The position numbers were made by a program, and so were the translations under genes. Positions 17,888 through 26,587 of a stretch of 64,000 nt of DNA are shown here, one piece after another. Within the stretch, counting starts at the first letter, position 1. Each line of letters starts with the position of its first letter. The stretch comes from Sporosarcina beigongshangi (GTDB taxonomy: Bacteria > Actinomycetota > Actinomycetes > Actinomycetales > Micrococcaceae): NCBI RefSeq assembly GCF_016820535.1, contig NZ_JADHDY010000014.1:1-64000 (forward strand), written 5' to 3'. The notes under the pieces were generated by a model. It made no database searches. It saw only the letters and a program-made list of their open reading frames with translations, and was not told the origin of the DNA.

Positions 17888-20572
17888 ATGTGCGGAATTG
17901 CCGGTTACTACGGATATGGGGACGACGAATCCCTGTTGCAGCAGATGAATGCGTGCATGGTGCACCGCGGCCCCGACGGCGAGGGCATCTACACGCAGGG
18001 CAACGTAGGGCTGGCGCACCGCCGCCTGTCCATCATTGATGTGGCCCACGGCCAGGAGCCCATGTTCAGCGCCGACGGCGAGACCGTCCTGGTCTACAAC
18101 GGTGAGGTCTACAACTACCTGGACCTGCGCGCCGAGTTGGAGGCGCTGGGCCGCACCTTCACCACCAATTCGGACACCGAAGTGGTGCTGCAGTCGTACG
18201 AGGAGTGGGGCGACGCCGCATTTGACCGCTTCAACGGCATGTTTGGCTTTGCCATCCACGACCGCAAGAACAACCGCCTGGTGCTGGCCCGCGACCACTT
18301 CGGCATCAAGCCGCTTTACTACGCCACGGCCGGCACCGAGGAAGCCCCGACGCTGCTCTTCGGCTCGGAAATCAAGCCGCTTCTGGCCGCCAACAAGATC
18401 GAGCGCAGCGTGGATGAGCGCATCCTTTTCCGCTACCTGCAGTTCCGCATCCACGACGACGAACCCGCCACCTTCTTTGCCGGCGTGCAGAAGCTCATGC
18501 CCGGCGAAAAGCTGGTCCTGAACACGGTCGACACCGAGGCCGGCCCCGCGGGCACCGTCACGATCAGCCCCTACACGCGGTTCAAGGAAGAGCTCGCCGA
18601 ACTGGCCAAGGTGGAGACACCCTACTCCCAGGCCGTCATCGACGAATACCGGGAACGCTTCACCGAGGGCGTGCGCCTGCGCCTGCAGTCCGAGGTCCCT
18701 GTGGGCACGGCCCTGTCCGGTGGACTGGACTCATCCGCCGTCGTGGTCACCATCAACAAGCTCATGCAGGAGAAGGCCGCCGCCACCGATTCGCTCGGCG
18801 CCAAGCAGCAGACCTTCTCCGCTGTCTTCCCCAACTCCATCAACGACGAGGAGAAGTACGCCGACGCCGTCCTGGCTCGCTGCGAAGGCAACGTCACCAG
18901 CCACAAGATCCTGCCCCAGCCGGGCGAATTTGTGGAGGATCTTGAGGACTTCGTGCGCACCATGGAGGAGCCCATCATCTCCTCCGGCCCGTACGCCCAG
19001 TACCAGGTCATGCGCGAAGCCTCCAAGCACGTCACGGTGCTGCTGGACGGCCAGGGAGCCGACGAAATGATGGCCGGCTACATCCCCTACTACTTTGCCT
19101 ACCTGCGCCAGCTGAAGAAGAACGGCCAGAATGCGAAGCTGGCGAAGGAATTGGCGTCCAGCTCCGACATCCTGTTCCGGCTGGCCCGTTTCCGCATCAA
19201 GGGCAAGCTGACCTTGAAGAAGGAACTGGGCATTTCCGCCCTGCTGGACAAGAAGTTCACGGCGAAATACAAGTCCGAGAAATTCTCCAACATTCCGGAC
19301 AACCTGAAGCTGCGCCTCATCGACGACCTGTTCCACAAGTCGCTGCCGGCCGTTTTGCGTTACGAAGACAAGAACACCATGCGTTTCTCCCTGGAGGGCC
19401 GCGTGCCGTTCCTGGACAAGGAAGTGGTGAAGTTCCTGTTCAGCCTTGACGATGAGTCCATCATCAAGGGCGGATGGAACAAGCGCATCCTGCGCGATGC
19501 CACGCGCGAGCTGCTGCCGGAAATGATCAGCAACCGCCGCAACAAGATCGGCTTCACCACCCCCGAGGCCGAATGGTTTGGGCACATGAAGGAAAAGATC
19601 TACGAGATCTTCCTCTCCACCTCCTTCGGCGACCGCCCGTATTGGGACCAGGACGCCGTCATTTACGCGTTTGAGGAACTGCTCAGCGGCAAGAGCTCCG
19701 GATCCACCATGGTCTTCTGGCGCCTGATCAACACCGAGTTGTGGCTGCGCGAGTTCTTTGACGAGCCGGAGGTCAAGGCCGGCATTGAGGGCAAGAGCGA
19801 CTACATCCCCAACGCCGACAAGCAGCTGGACATCACCGTCCCGGGCACCGCCGGCACGTTCCGCCGCTACCCGCTGCGTACCGAGGTCTTCTACAAGGAA
19901 ACCGACTTCGACCCCACGGTCATGACGTACATCAAGCGCTACTTTGACGGCCTCCCCGCAGCCGGCGGCGACCACGCCACGGCCACGGCCGACACGCCCT
20001 GGTACCTGTTTGTCTCCGAGAAGATCGTTGCCATGACCCAGGGCCGCTCCATCCCGGTCTGGGACATCAAGGTCTCCAACGCGGCACGCATCTTCTCCAA
20101 GTTCGTCACCCGCAACCCCGGCGGCATCGGCCTGGCCAGTCCCTGGTCGATGCAGCTGGCCATTGACGAAGTGGGCCTGCCCAAGATCATGTACGCCTCA
20201 GCGCGTTCGGTCATCGGCAAGCTCCAGGGCAAGTCGGGCGTGTTCTACGAGGTTGTGGGCCACAACATCAACGCGATCGACGGCGCCGCCGGCTACCAGG
20301 TGGGCACCTCCACCCACTCGGTGAAGTACGCACCCATCGACCCCGACGGCGTGGCCGCCCGCCTCAGCGCGCTGGTCCGGGCTTCGGTTCCTGCCGAGTT
20401 CGCCGCGACCTTTGCCGGCACCGCCATCATGGACGCCAACGACCTCGGTGTCGTGGCCCTCGGCCACGACACAGCCCTGGACAAGACCGTCCTGCAGGAC
20501 ATCTTCCGTGACAACCCGCAGGGACAGACGACGGAGACCACACCGATGTCGCTCGTGTTCAAGCAAAAGTAG
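17888..20572 (+). CDS. asnB: Asparagine synthase (glutamine-hydrolysing) fused to a CofE-like ligase domain
   Basis: The 894-residue protein starts with catalytic Cys2 (MCGIAGYYGYG), a class II glutaminase domain to about residue 200, and an asparagine synthetase domain with the PP-loop SGGLDSS at about 276-282, ending near 640. A region of about 240 residues follows (WYLFVSEKIVAMTQGR, YAPIDPDGVAARLSALV, GTAIMDANDLGVVALGHD). It resembles coenzyme F420-0:gamma-glutamyl ligase (CofE) in motif order. The fused domain could ligate an amino acid to another acceptor, or channel the product; neither can be decided. GAGG precedes the ATG. A long hairpin follows at 20604-20645. Confidence 0.9.
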   Translation: MCGIAGYYGYGDDESLLQQMNACMVHRGPDGEGIYTQGNVGLAHRRLSIIDVAHGQEPMFSADGETVLVYNGEVYNYLDLRAELEALGRTFTTNSDTEVVLQSYEEWGDAAFDRFNGMFGFAIHDRKNNRLVLARDHFGIKPLYYATAGTEEAPTLLFGSEIKPLLAANKIERSVDERILFRYLQFRIHDDEPATFFAGVQKLMPGEKLVLNTVDTEAGPAGTVTISPYTRFKEELAELAKVETPYSQAVIDEYRERFTEGVRLRLQSEVPVGTALSGGLDSSAVVVTINKLMQEKAAATDSLGAKQQTFSAVFPNSINDEEKYADAVLARCEGNVTSHKILPQPGEFVEDLEDFVRTMEEPIISSGPYAQYQVMREASKHVTVLLDGQGADEMMAGYIPYYFAYLRQLKKNGQNAKLAKELASSSDILFRLARFRIKGKLTLKKELGISALLDKKFTAKYKSEKFSNIPDNLKLRLIDDLFHKSLPAVLRYEDKNTMRFSLEGRVPFLDKEVVKFLFSLDDESIIKGGWNKRILRDATRELLPEMISNRRNKIGFTTPEAEWFGHMKEKIYEIFLSTSFGDRPYWDQDAVIYAFEELLSGKSSGSTMVFWRLINTELWLREFFDEPEVKAGIEGKSDYIPNADKQLDITVPGTAGTFRRYPLRTEVFYKETDFDPTVMTYIKRYFDGLPAAGGDHATATADTPWYLFVSEKIVAMTQGRSIPVWDIKVSNAARIFSKFVTRNPGGIGLASPWSMQLAIDEVGLPKIMYASARSVIGKLQGKSGVFYEVVGHNINAIDGAAGYQVGTSTHSVKYAPIDPDGVAARLSALVRASVPAEFAATFAGTAIMDANDLGVVALGHDTALDKTVLQDIFRDNPQGQTTETTPMSLVFKQK

Positions 20573-20603
20573 CCCGCAGCTTCCACAGGCAGGCCGCATT
20601 TTT

Positions 20604-20645
20604 CCAAGGACGACGGCGAAACCCAGGTTTCGCCGTCGTCCTTGG
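20604..20645 (+). terminator. Long hairpin after asnB
   Basis: A perfect 20-bp inverted repeat (20604-20623 with 20626-20645) with a 2-base gap lies between asnB and the M3 peptidase. Only a short T stretch follows. It shares a gacggcg stem core with the hairpins at 47666 and 53818. Confidence 0.7.
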
Positions 20646-20669
20646 GTTAAAACATGAAAGAGTCAAAGC

Positions 20670-22691
20670 ATGACCCAGGAGAATTCCACCAACCCGTTGT
20701 TGTCGCCCAGCACGCTGGCGCACCAACTTCCCGACTTTGCCGCCATCCGGGACAGCCACTACGAACCGGCCTTTGAAGCCGGGTTTGCGCAGCAGCTCGC
20801 CGAGATCGCGGCCATCACGGCCAATCCGGAGCCCGCAGGCTTTGAGAACACCGTCCTGGCGATGGAGCGCAGCGGCGCGATTTTGCAACGCGTGGCCAAT
20901 GTCTTTTTCAACGTGGCCGCCGCCGATGCTACGGACGCCATCCAGGACATTGAGCGGCGGATCGCCCCGGCGCTGACCGCCCACAGCGACGCCGTTCTCA
21001 TGGATGCGGCCCTGCACCGGCGCTTTCTCGCCGTGCCCGCGAAGGGGCTGGCACCCGTTGCCACCCGGCTGCTGGAAGAATACCTGAAGGACTTTGCCCG
21101 GGCCGGCGTGGCCCTGGCCGCCCCGGAGCAGGACCGTCTGCGGGCCATCAACGCCGAGCTGTCAGCCTTGGGGACGGAGTTCTCCCAGTCGGTCATGCAC
21201 ACCGGCAACGAGGCAGCCCTGCACGTGGCGGATGCGGTCGAGCTGGCCGGCATGGGCAGTGACGACCTGGCCACCGCGGCCGCGGCTGCGCTGGCTGCCG
21301 GGCACGACGGCGGCTACCTGCTGACGCTGATCCTGCCCACGGCCCAGCCGGCACTCGAGGTCCTGGAGAACCGGGACACGCGACGCCGGCTGCATGAAGC
21401 ATCCGTGGGCCGCGGTGACGCCGGGTCCGGCCGGACACTGGAACTCGCATCCGCCATGGCCGCGCTCAGGGCGGAGAAGGCGGCACTGCTGGGGTTCCCC
21501 TGCGAAGCAGCCCGGGCCATCGACAAGCAGACCGCCCCGTCGCTGGAAGCCGTGCATGAGATGCTCGCGCCCATCACCCGCGCCGCCGTCCGGAACGCGG
21601 GAGTGGAGGCGCAGCGGCTGGCGGCCGCCGCCGGGCACGCCATTGAGGCCTGGGACTGGGCCTACTGGTCGGAGCGGGTGCGCCGGGAGGAATACGGCGT
21701 GGACCTGGCGGCACTGCGGCCGTGGTTTGAGCTGGAGTCGGTGCTGGCCAACGGCGTCTTCCACGCGGCAAAGCGGCTGTACGGGCTGTCCTTCACCGAA
21801 CGGGCGGACCTGTCCGGCTACCACCCCGATGTCAGGGTGTGGGAGGTTTTCAACGAGGACGGCTCCACCCTGGGCCTGTTCCTGGGCGACTACTTCACCC
21901 GAGACACCAAGCGCGGCGGGGCGTGGATGAATTCCTTCGTGGAGCAGTCGCACCTGCTGGGCGCGCGCGCCGTCGTGGTCAACAACCTCAACATCCCCAA
22001 GCCGCCGGAGGGTGAGCCGGCACTCTTGACGTATGACGAGGTGGTCACGTGCTTCCACGAGTTCGGCCACGCACTGCATGGGCTGTTCTCCGACGTGGAT
22101 TACCCCAAGTTCTCCGGGACCAACGTGCCCCGGGACTTCGTGGAGTACCCGTCGCAGGTCAACGAAATGTGGATCCTCTGGCCCGAAGTATTGGACAGTT
22201 ACGCCCGGCACCACCTCACCGGCGAGCCCCTGCCTGCAGGAACGGCCGAGAGACTGCAGGCCGCCTCCTTGTGGGGCCAGGGATTCGCCACCGCCGAGTA
22301 CCTGGGCGCAACCCTGCTGGACCTCGCCTGGCACGAGCTGGAGCCCGGCCCGGCCGTGGCCGATCCACTGGCGTTTGAATCCGCGGCGCTGGCAGGGGCC
22401 GGGTTGGACCTGCCGGCCGTGCCGCCGCGCTACCGCACGGGCTACTTCAACCACATCTTCGCCGGAGGCTACGCCGCCGGATATTACTCCTACATCTGGA
22501 GCGAGGTGCTCGACGCCGACACCGTGGCGTGGTTCAAGGACCATGGAGGCCTGGAACGCCGCAATGGCGACCATTTCCGCGCCACGCTGCTGGGTCGCGG
22601 CTACTCGGTGGATCCCTTGGAGGCATTCCGTTCCTTCGCCGGCCGCGATGCCCGCACCGCTCCCCTGCTGGAACGCAGGGGGTTGGCCTGA
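20670..22691 (+). CDS. M3 family zinc metallopeptidase (peptidyl-dipeptidase Dcp / oligopeptidase A type)
   Basis: A 673-residue cytoplasmic oligopeptidase. The zinc site HEFGH is at residues 463-467 with the third ligand downstream in DFVEYPSQVNE. The family features GLFLGDYFTRDTKRGGAW and the C-terminal YFNHIFAGGYAAGYYSYIWSE are intact. The length is typical of Dcp-like enzymes. Its TGA overlaps the ATG of the following GNAT gene (TGATG), so the two are co-translated. Confidence 0.93.
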   Translation: MTQENSTNPLLSPSTLAHQLPDFAAIRDSHYEPAFEAGFAQQLAEIAAITANPEPAGFENTVLAMERSGAILQRVANVFFNVAAADATDAIQDIERRIAPALTAHSDAVLMDAALHRRFLAVPAKGLAPVATRLLEEYLKDFARAGVALAAPEQDRLRAINAELSALGTEFSQSVMHTGNEAALHVADAVELAGMGSDDLATAAAAALAAGHDGGYLLTLILPTAQPALEVLENRDTRRRLHEASVGRGDAGSGRTLELASAMAALRAEKAALLGFPCEAARAIDKQTAPSLEAVHEMLAPITRAAVRNAGVEAQRLAAAAGHAIEAWDWAYWSERVRREEYGVDLAALRPWFELESVLANGVFHAAKRLYGLSFTERADLSGYHPDVRVWEVFNEDGSTLGLFLGDYFTRDTKRGGAWMNSFVEQSHLLGARAVVVNNLNIPKPPEGEPALLTYDEVVTCFHEFGHALHGLFSDVDYPKFSGTNVPRDFVEYPSQVNEMWILWPEVLDSYARHHLTGEPLPAGTAERLQAASLWGQGFATAEYLGATLLDLAWHELEPGPAVADPLAFESAALAGAGLDLPAVPPRYRTGYFNHIFAGGYAAGYYSYIWSEVLDADTVAWFKDHGGLERRNGDHFRATLLGRGYSVDPLEAFRSFAGRDARTAPLLERRGLA

Positions 22692-23374
22692 TGGTTACCT
22701 TGGCAGACTGCCAGCGCACGCAGCATTCCTGGTTCAAGGCTCTCGCGCAGGCCACGGGCGGGCGGTCGTTTTCCACACACCGCATGGACTGGGTATGGCT
22801 CCCCGAGACGGCGGAAATGCTGTGCCTGTTTCCCGCGGAGATCACCGAGGCGGGGCTGCAGCCGGCGCTGGCCGAGGCTGAGCGGCGCGGCGCGCGGAGC
22901 GTTGGCGTGTGGATGAACGCCGCCATGCGGGAGGGAGTGCTGCCGCAGTACCGCTTCGAGCGGGGTTCGCAGCCTTGGTGGATGACACGGACACTCGATG
23001 TGGAATCCGTGGTGGCCGCAAGTGACTCGTCGGACGAACGGGTCGCCATCCAGGAGATTCAGCCGGGGCAGGTGTGGCTGTCAACCGCGCGTGCGGACGA
23101 TGAATGGACGGGGCGGTCGTATGCCTACCTGCCACCGGAGCAGGGCGAGAAGCACATTGCCGGGATCTTTGACATGGAAGTGGCACCCGGCCACCGCCGC
23201 TCGGGGATCGGCACGGCCATGCTGAACCAGCTGGTGGAGGCGGCGTTCAATGCCGGCGCCGAGGACTTGATGCTCAATGCCACGCCCGACGGCCAGCGGC
23301 TTTTCCGCCACCACGGCTTTGAGCTGATCGGCAAGGGCCAGACGTGGTGGTTCCACCCGCCCCAAGCCAGCTAG
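22691..23374 (+). CDS. GNAT family N-acetyltransferase
   Basis: A 227-residue protein whose C-terminal half is a GNAT domain: the acetyl-CoA loop MEVAPGHRRSGIGTAML is at about 160-176, followed by NAGAEDLMLNATPDGQRLFRHHGF. The N-terminal half is less conserved and may recognise the substrate. It overlaps the M3 peptidase stop by one base (TGATG), suggesting a two-gene operon in which it may act on peptides or amino acids; this is inference only. Confidence 0.85.
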   Translation: MVTLADCQRTQHSWFKALAQATGGRSFSTHRMDWVWLPETAEMLCLFPAEITEAGLQPALAEAERRGARSVGVWMNAAMREGVLPQYRFERGSQPWWMTRTLDVESVVAASDSSDERVAIQEIQPGQVWLSTARADDEWTGRSYAYLPPEQGEKHIAGIFDMEVAPGHRRSGIGTAMLNQLVEAAFNAGAEDLMLNATPDGQRLFRHHGFELIGKGQTWWFHPPQAS

Positions 23375-23467
23375 GCCACGCATCCCTGCCGAAGCCTTCC
23401 GAAGCCTTGAGCCGCGCGAGACTGGCACCTTGGGGAGCGCCTGCCTTGCGGCTTCGCCACACATTGA

Positions 23468-24155
23468 CGTAATCGCCGGGAAGAAGCCCCGGCGATTACG
23501 TTGTGCCATGCGTCAACGTCAGGAAGCTGTTGAAGCAGGGGGACATCGGAGCTGAGCCCGATAGAAAAGTTCGGTCCAACGGTGGCCCTGAGCTGGTCAA
23601 TGCGGCCCGCGATATCGTCGCGCCGCATAGTTTCCATGACCGCAGCTACATTGGCGTTCTCAGCCAAGAGTGCCAGGGTCACGGGGCTGACATCATATTG
23701 GGTCTGCACCGGTTTATTGTAAAAGCAGATCGGCAGCGCCGTTGCTTCGGAGACCGCCAGAAACAGCCCCCGGACTTCCGAATCCGACAGCGGCAGATAA
23801 GAATACGGGCCCAGCAGCAAACCCGCGGCCCCGGCCCGCTCGGCATCCTGAGCGAGGCGCACCACCTACCGTGTAGATGGAGCGCTCACCGCCGCGTACA
23901 CCGGCATGGCGGAATCCCGCCAGCCTTCCGAGGCACCCACCGGGGCTGCCTACTCCACTGCAGTTTGCACCACAGCCTGACGTTCACCCCGGTCAAAGGT
24001 CACCCCAGCACAGGATGTGGCGAGCACCGCCACCCTGAAACGCCCGCTAAACACGTGTTGCGCACCAGGTGGGTCAGGGCACCCAGGCCGAGTTCGCCGT
24101 CGTGCGTCAACGGCGTGATGGGGTAGGCCAGGAGACCGGTAAAGGGCTGTGCCAT
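23468..24155 (-). pseudogene. Decayed dihydrodipicolinate synthase / N-acetylneuraminate lyase family gene
   Basis: Similarity to the DapA family runs through three frames. MAQPFTGLLAYPITPLTHDG starts at 24155, then a one-base loss near SGWRC shifts the frame to VAVLATSCAGVTFD. A TAG follows QTAVE, and after MPVYAAVSAPSTR another TAG interrupts the frame before VVRLAQDAERAGAAGLLLGP. The remaining frame runs to DVDAWHNVIAG, where similarity stops about 100 residues short of the family's end. The truncation coincides with an inverted repeat (23468-23480 with 23488-23500). At least one frameshift, two stops and a 3' truncation make a functional product unlikely. Confidence 0.85.
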
Positions 24156-24191
24156 TGACTGACTCCTTGGGTTGGCGGTGCCGCGAACGCG

Positions 24192-24227
24192 AACAGCCGG
24201 GGGAGAAATGAATCTCCCCCGGCTGTT
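24192..24227 (-). terminator. Hairpin after pdxS
   Basis: A perfect 15-bp inverted repeat (24192-24206 with 24213-24227) with a 6-base loop lies about 100 bp beyond the pdxS stop codon. It probably ends the pdxS transcript, although no clear T-run follows. Confidence 0.6.
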
Positions 24228-24250
24228 GCACCAACAGTGCGATGGGGTTC

Positions 24251-24310
24251 CCGAAAATCCAGCCATTGCTGCGACAGCGTCGAAAAAAGACACCATTGCT
24301 GCGATAGCGT
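24251..24310. repeat. Two tandem ~30-bp repeat units after pdxS
   Basis: ccattgctgcgacagcgt (24263-24280) recurs with one change at 24293-24310, a period of exactly 30 bp. The 12-base remainders also resemble each other (both A-rich on this strand). There are only two units, with no unique spacers. The repeat is non-coding, between the pdxS stop and its terminator hairpin. Confidence 0.75.
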
Positions 24311-24323
24311 GTGGATGGAGGGG

Positions 24324-25226
24324 TTACCAGCCGCGCTCGGCCAGGCGGTGCGGCTCGGGGATGTCGGCGACGTTGATGCCGACCATGGCCTCGCCGAGTC
24401 CGCGCGAAACGTCCGCGATGACGGAGGGGTCGTCGAAGAAGGTGGTGGCCTTGACAACGGCTGCCGCACGCTGGGCGGGGTTGCCGGACTTGAAGATGCC
24501 CGAGCCCACGAAAACGCCGTCGGCGCCGAGCTGCATCATCATGGCGGCGTCGGCCGGGGTGGCGATGCCGCCGGCGGTGAACAGCACGACAGGTAGCTTG
24601 CCGGTTGCGGCAACCTCCTTCACGAGCTCGTAGGGGGCCTGGAGTTCCTTGGCGGCAACATACAGCTCGTCCTCGGGCAGTGCGGCCAGCTTGGCAATCT
24701 CGGAACGGATCTTGCGCATGTGGCCTGTGGCGTTGGAGACGTCGCCGGTACCGGCCTCGCCCTTGGAGCGGATCATGGCCGCGCCTTCGTTGATGCGGCG
24801 CAGGGCCTCGCCCAGGTTGGTGGCGCCGCAGACGAAGGGAACCTTGAAGTTCCACTTGTCGATGTGGTGTTCGTAGTCGGCCGGGGTGAGGACCTCGGAC
24901 TCGTCCACGTAGTCCACGCCGAGGTGCTCCAGGACCTGGGCCTCCACGAAGTGGCCGATGCGGGCCTTGGCCATGACGGGGATGGACACGGCGGCGATGA
25001 TGGCATCGATCATGTCGGGGTCGCTGGCGCGGGAGACGCCGCCCTGCGCACGGATGTCGGCAGGGACGCGTTCAAGGGCCATGACGGCCACGGCGCCGGC
25101 GTCTTCGGCGATTTTTGCCTGCTCAACGTTGACCACGTCCATGATGACGCCGCCCTTGAGCATGTCGGCCATGCCGCGCTTGACCCGGCTGCTGCCGGTC
25201 ACCGGTGTTACTTCAGGTGTAGACAC
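24324..25226 (-). CDS. pdxS: Pyridoxal 5'-phosphate synthase lyase subunit PdxS
   Basis: The synthase subunit of the DXP-independent vitamin B6 pathway condenses ribose-5-phosphate, glyceraldehyde-3-phosphate and PdxT-derived ammonia. The barrel is intact: [23 protein letters not shown] at the N-terminus, with catalytic lysines in MAKARIGH and [11 protein letters not shown], and [19 protein letters not shown] near the end. GTG at 25226 (VSTPEVTPV) follows AGAGGGG at good spacing and gives 300 aa, the usual size. It stands apart from pdxT. Confidence 0.96.
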   Translation of the reverse strand: MSTPEVTPVTGSSRVKRGMADMLKGGVIMDVVNVEQAKIAEDAGAVAVMALERVPADIRAQGGVSRASDPDMIDAIIAAVSIPVMAKARIGHFVEAQVLEHLGVDYVDESEVLTPADYEHHIDKWNFKVPFVCGATNLGEALRRINEGAAMIRSKGEAGTGDVSNATGHMRKIRSEIAKLAALPEDELYVAAKELQAPYELVKEVAATGKLPVVLFTAGGIATPADAAMMMQLGADGVFVGSGIFKSGNPAQRAAAVVKATTFFDDPSVIADVSRGLGEAMVGINVADIPEPHRLAERGW

Positions 25227-25329
25227 AAAAAACCCCTCTGGGATGGAACGGTATGAGAGCCTGCGCACGTGATCCGTGGCACCGGCTGCCTCAGTCTATT
25301 CCGGGTCCCAAAGGGGGTGGAAACAAGTG

Positions 25330-25956
25330 TTACTGTCCCGTTTGTGCCGCTTCCGCAAGTGCCTGCCGCCGCACCGTGCCCACGCGCTGGAACACGGTGA
25401 CCAGGCTGGCAATGGCCAAAAGGACAAGGACGACGGCGAGCACGGCTTCCGGGATGCCGAGGCCCACCAGCCCGGTCGCCACAAGGACGACCACGAGGCG
25501 GTCCGAGCGTTCGGCAATGCCCACGTTGGCCGTCATGCCCAGTCCCTCGGCCCGCGCCTTGGCGTAGGAAACGATCGAGCCCAGCACCAGGCACGTCAGC
25601 GCCATGGCGGCAATGAAGCGGTTGTCGCCTCCGGTGTAGAACCAGACGACGATGCCGGCAAACACGGCGCCGTCGCCCACGCGGTCAAGCGTGGAGTCCA
25701 GGAAGGCACCCCACTTGCCGGAACGGCCGAGCATGCGGGCCATGAGCCCGTCGACGATGTCTGAGAAGACGAAGACGGTGATGACCACCGTGCCCCAGAA
25801 CAGCTCGCCCATGGGGTAGCCGATGAGCGCCCCGGCAGCCACGCCCAGGGTGCCCACAATGGTGACGGCGTCGGGTGAAACCTTCAGGCGCACGAGGAGC
25901 GCGGCGACTGGCGTGAAGATCGCGGCGAACAGTGCCCGCGCGTATTTGTTAAGCAC
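25330..25956 (-). CDS. pgsA: CDP-alcohol phosphatidyltransferase, phosphatidylinositol-phosphate synthase type
   Basis: A 208-residue integral membrane enzyme with about six helices. The CDP-alcohol phosphotransferase signature is complete: SDIVDGLMARMLGRSGKW followed by G, AFLD and STLD with the four catalytic aspartates. Context (thrS-HIT-pgsA, as in mycobacterial thrS-Rv2613c-pgsA1) supports phosphatidylinositol-phosphate synthesis, the first step toward PI lipids. GTG at 25956 follows GAGGGGG and overlaps the end of the HIT gene by 8 bases. The acyltransferase and pimA genes that follow in mycobacteria are absent here. Confidence 0.92.
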   Translation of the reverse strand: MLNKYARALFAAIFTPVAALLVRLKVSPDAVTIVGTLGVAAGALIGYPMGELFWGTVVITVFVFSDIVDGLMARMLGRSGKWGAFLDSTLDRVGDGAVFAGIVVWFYTGGDNRFIAAMALTCLVLGSIVSYAKARAEGLGMTANVGIAERSDRLVVVLVATGLVGLGIPEAVLAVVLVLLAIASLVTVFQRVGTVRRQALAEAAQTGQ

Positions 25957-26587
25957 CGGCTGCAACCCCCTCGCCGTTCGCGGCATCTTCCGCGGGACCG
26001 GGCTGTGCCGCCCCGCCGGGCGACGGCACCTCGGACCAGGCCTCAGCCACCTGCTGGCGGACATCCGCGAGCGTCTGGGTGATGGCCTTGGTGCCGGCAA
26101 TGATGGGCATGAAGTTTCCGTCCCCGCCCCACCGCGGAACCACGTGCTGGTGCAGGTGCGAGGCGATCCCGGCGCCGCCGGTCACGCCCTGGTTCATGCC
26201 CAGGTTGAAGCCGGAGGGGTTGGCCACCTGGCGCAGGATCCGCATGGCCTGCTGTGACAGGGCGGCGAATTCCGCCGTTTCCTCCACCGTCAGGTCGCTG
26301 TAATCCGGCACGTGCCGGTACGGGCAGACCAGCAGGTGGCCGGGGTTGTACGGGTACAGGTTCAGCACCACGAAGTTTAGCTTGCCGCGATGGACAATCA
26401 GCGACTCTTCGTCGCTGCGCTGGGGGGCTTCGCAAAAGGGGCAGCTGTCCTTCTTGGCAAACTGTTCCTGTCCGCCCTTGACATAGGCGAGCCGGTGGGG
26501 CGTCCACAGCCGCTGAAAGGCATCAGGAACCCCGGGGAGTTCAAAATCATCCACAACGGGCTCAGGCGCCCCACCGAAATTGCTCAC
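25949..26587 (-). CDS. HIT domain protein (AP4A-phosphorylase-like)
   Basis: A 212-residue nucleotide hydrolase/transferase. The histidine triad is [10 protein letters not shown] at about residues 143-152. The zinc-type CPFCEA segment near residue 50 and the [18 protein letters not shown] strand are intact. Actinobacterial members at this locus resemble the Rv2613c AP4A phosphorylase. The GTG start overlaps the thrS stop (GTGA), giving tight coupling in thrS-HIT-pgsA. A Pro/Ala-rich C-terminal tail ends the protein. Confidence 0.92.
   Translation of the reverse strand: MSNFGGAPEPVVDDFELPGVPDAFQRLWTPHRLAYVKGGQEQFAKKDSCPFCEAPQRSDEESLIVHRGKLNFVVLNLYPYNPGHLLVCPYRHVPDYSDLTVEETAEFAALSQQAMRILRQVANPSGFNLGMNQGVTGGAGIASHLHQHVVPRWGGDGNFMPIIAGTKAITQTLADVRQQVAEAWSEVPSPGGAAQPGPAEDAANGEGVAAGA

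Noticed and set aside
23375-24323. Insertion sequence around the dapA pseudogene
   Set aside because: No transposase frame and no terminal inverted repeats with target duplication; decay is explained by point changes and a fold-back repeat.
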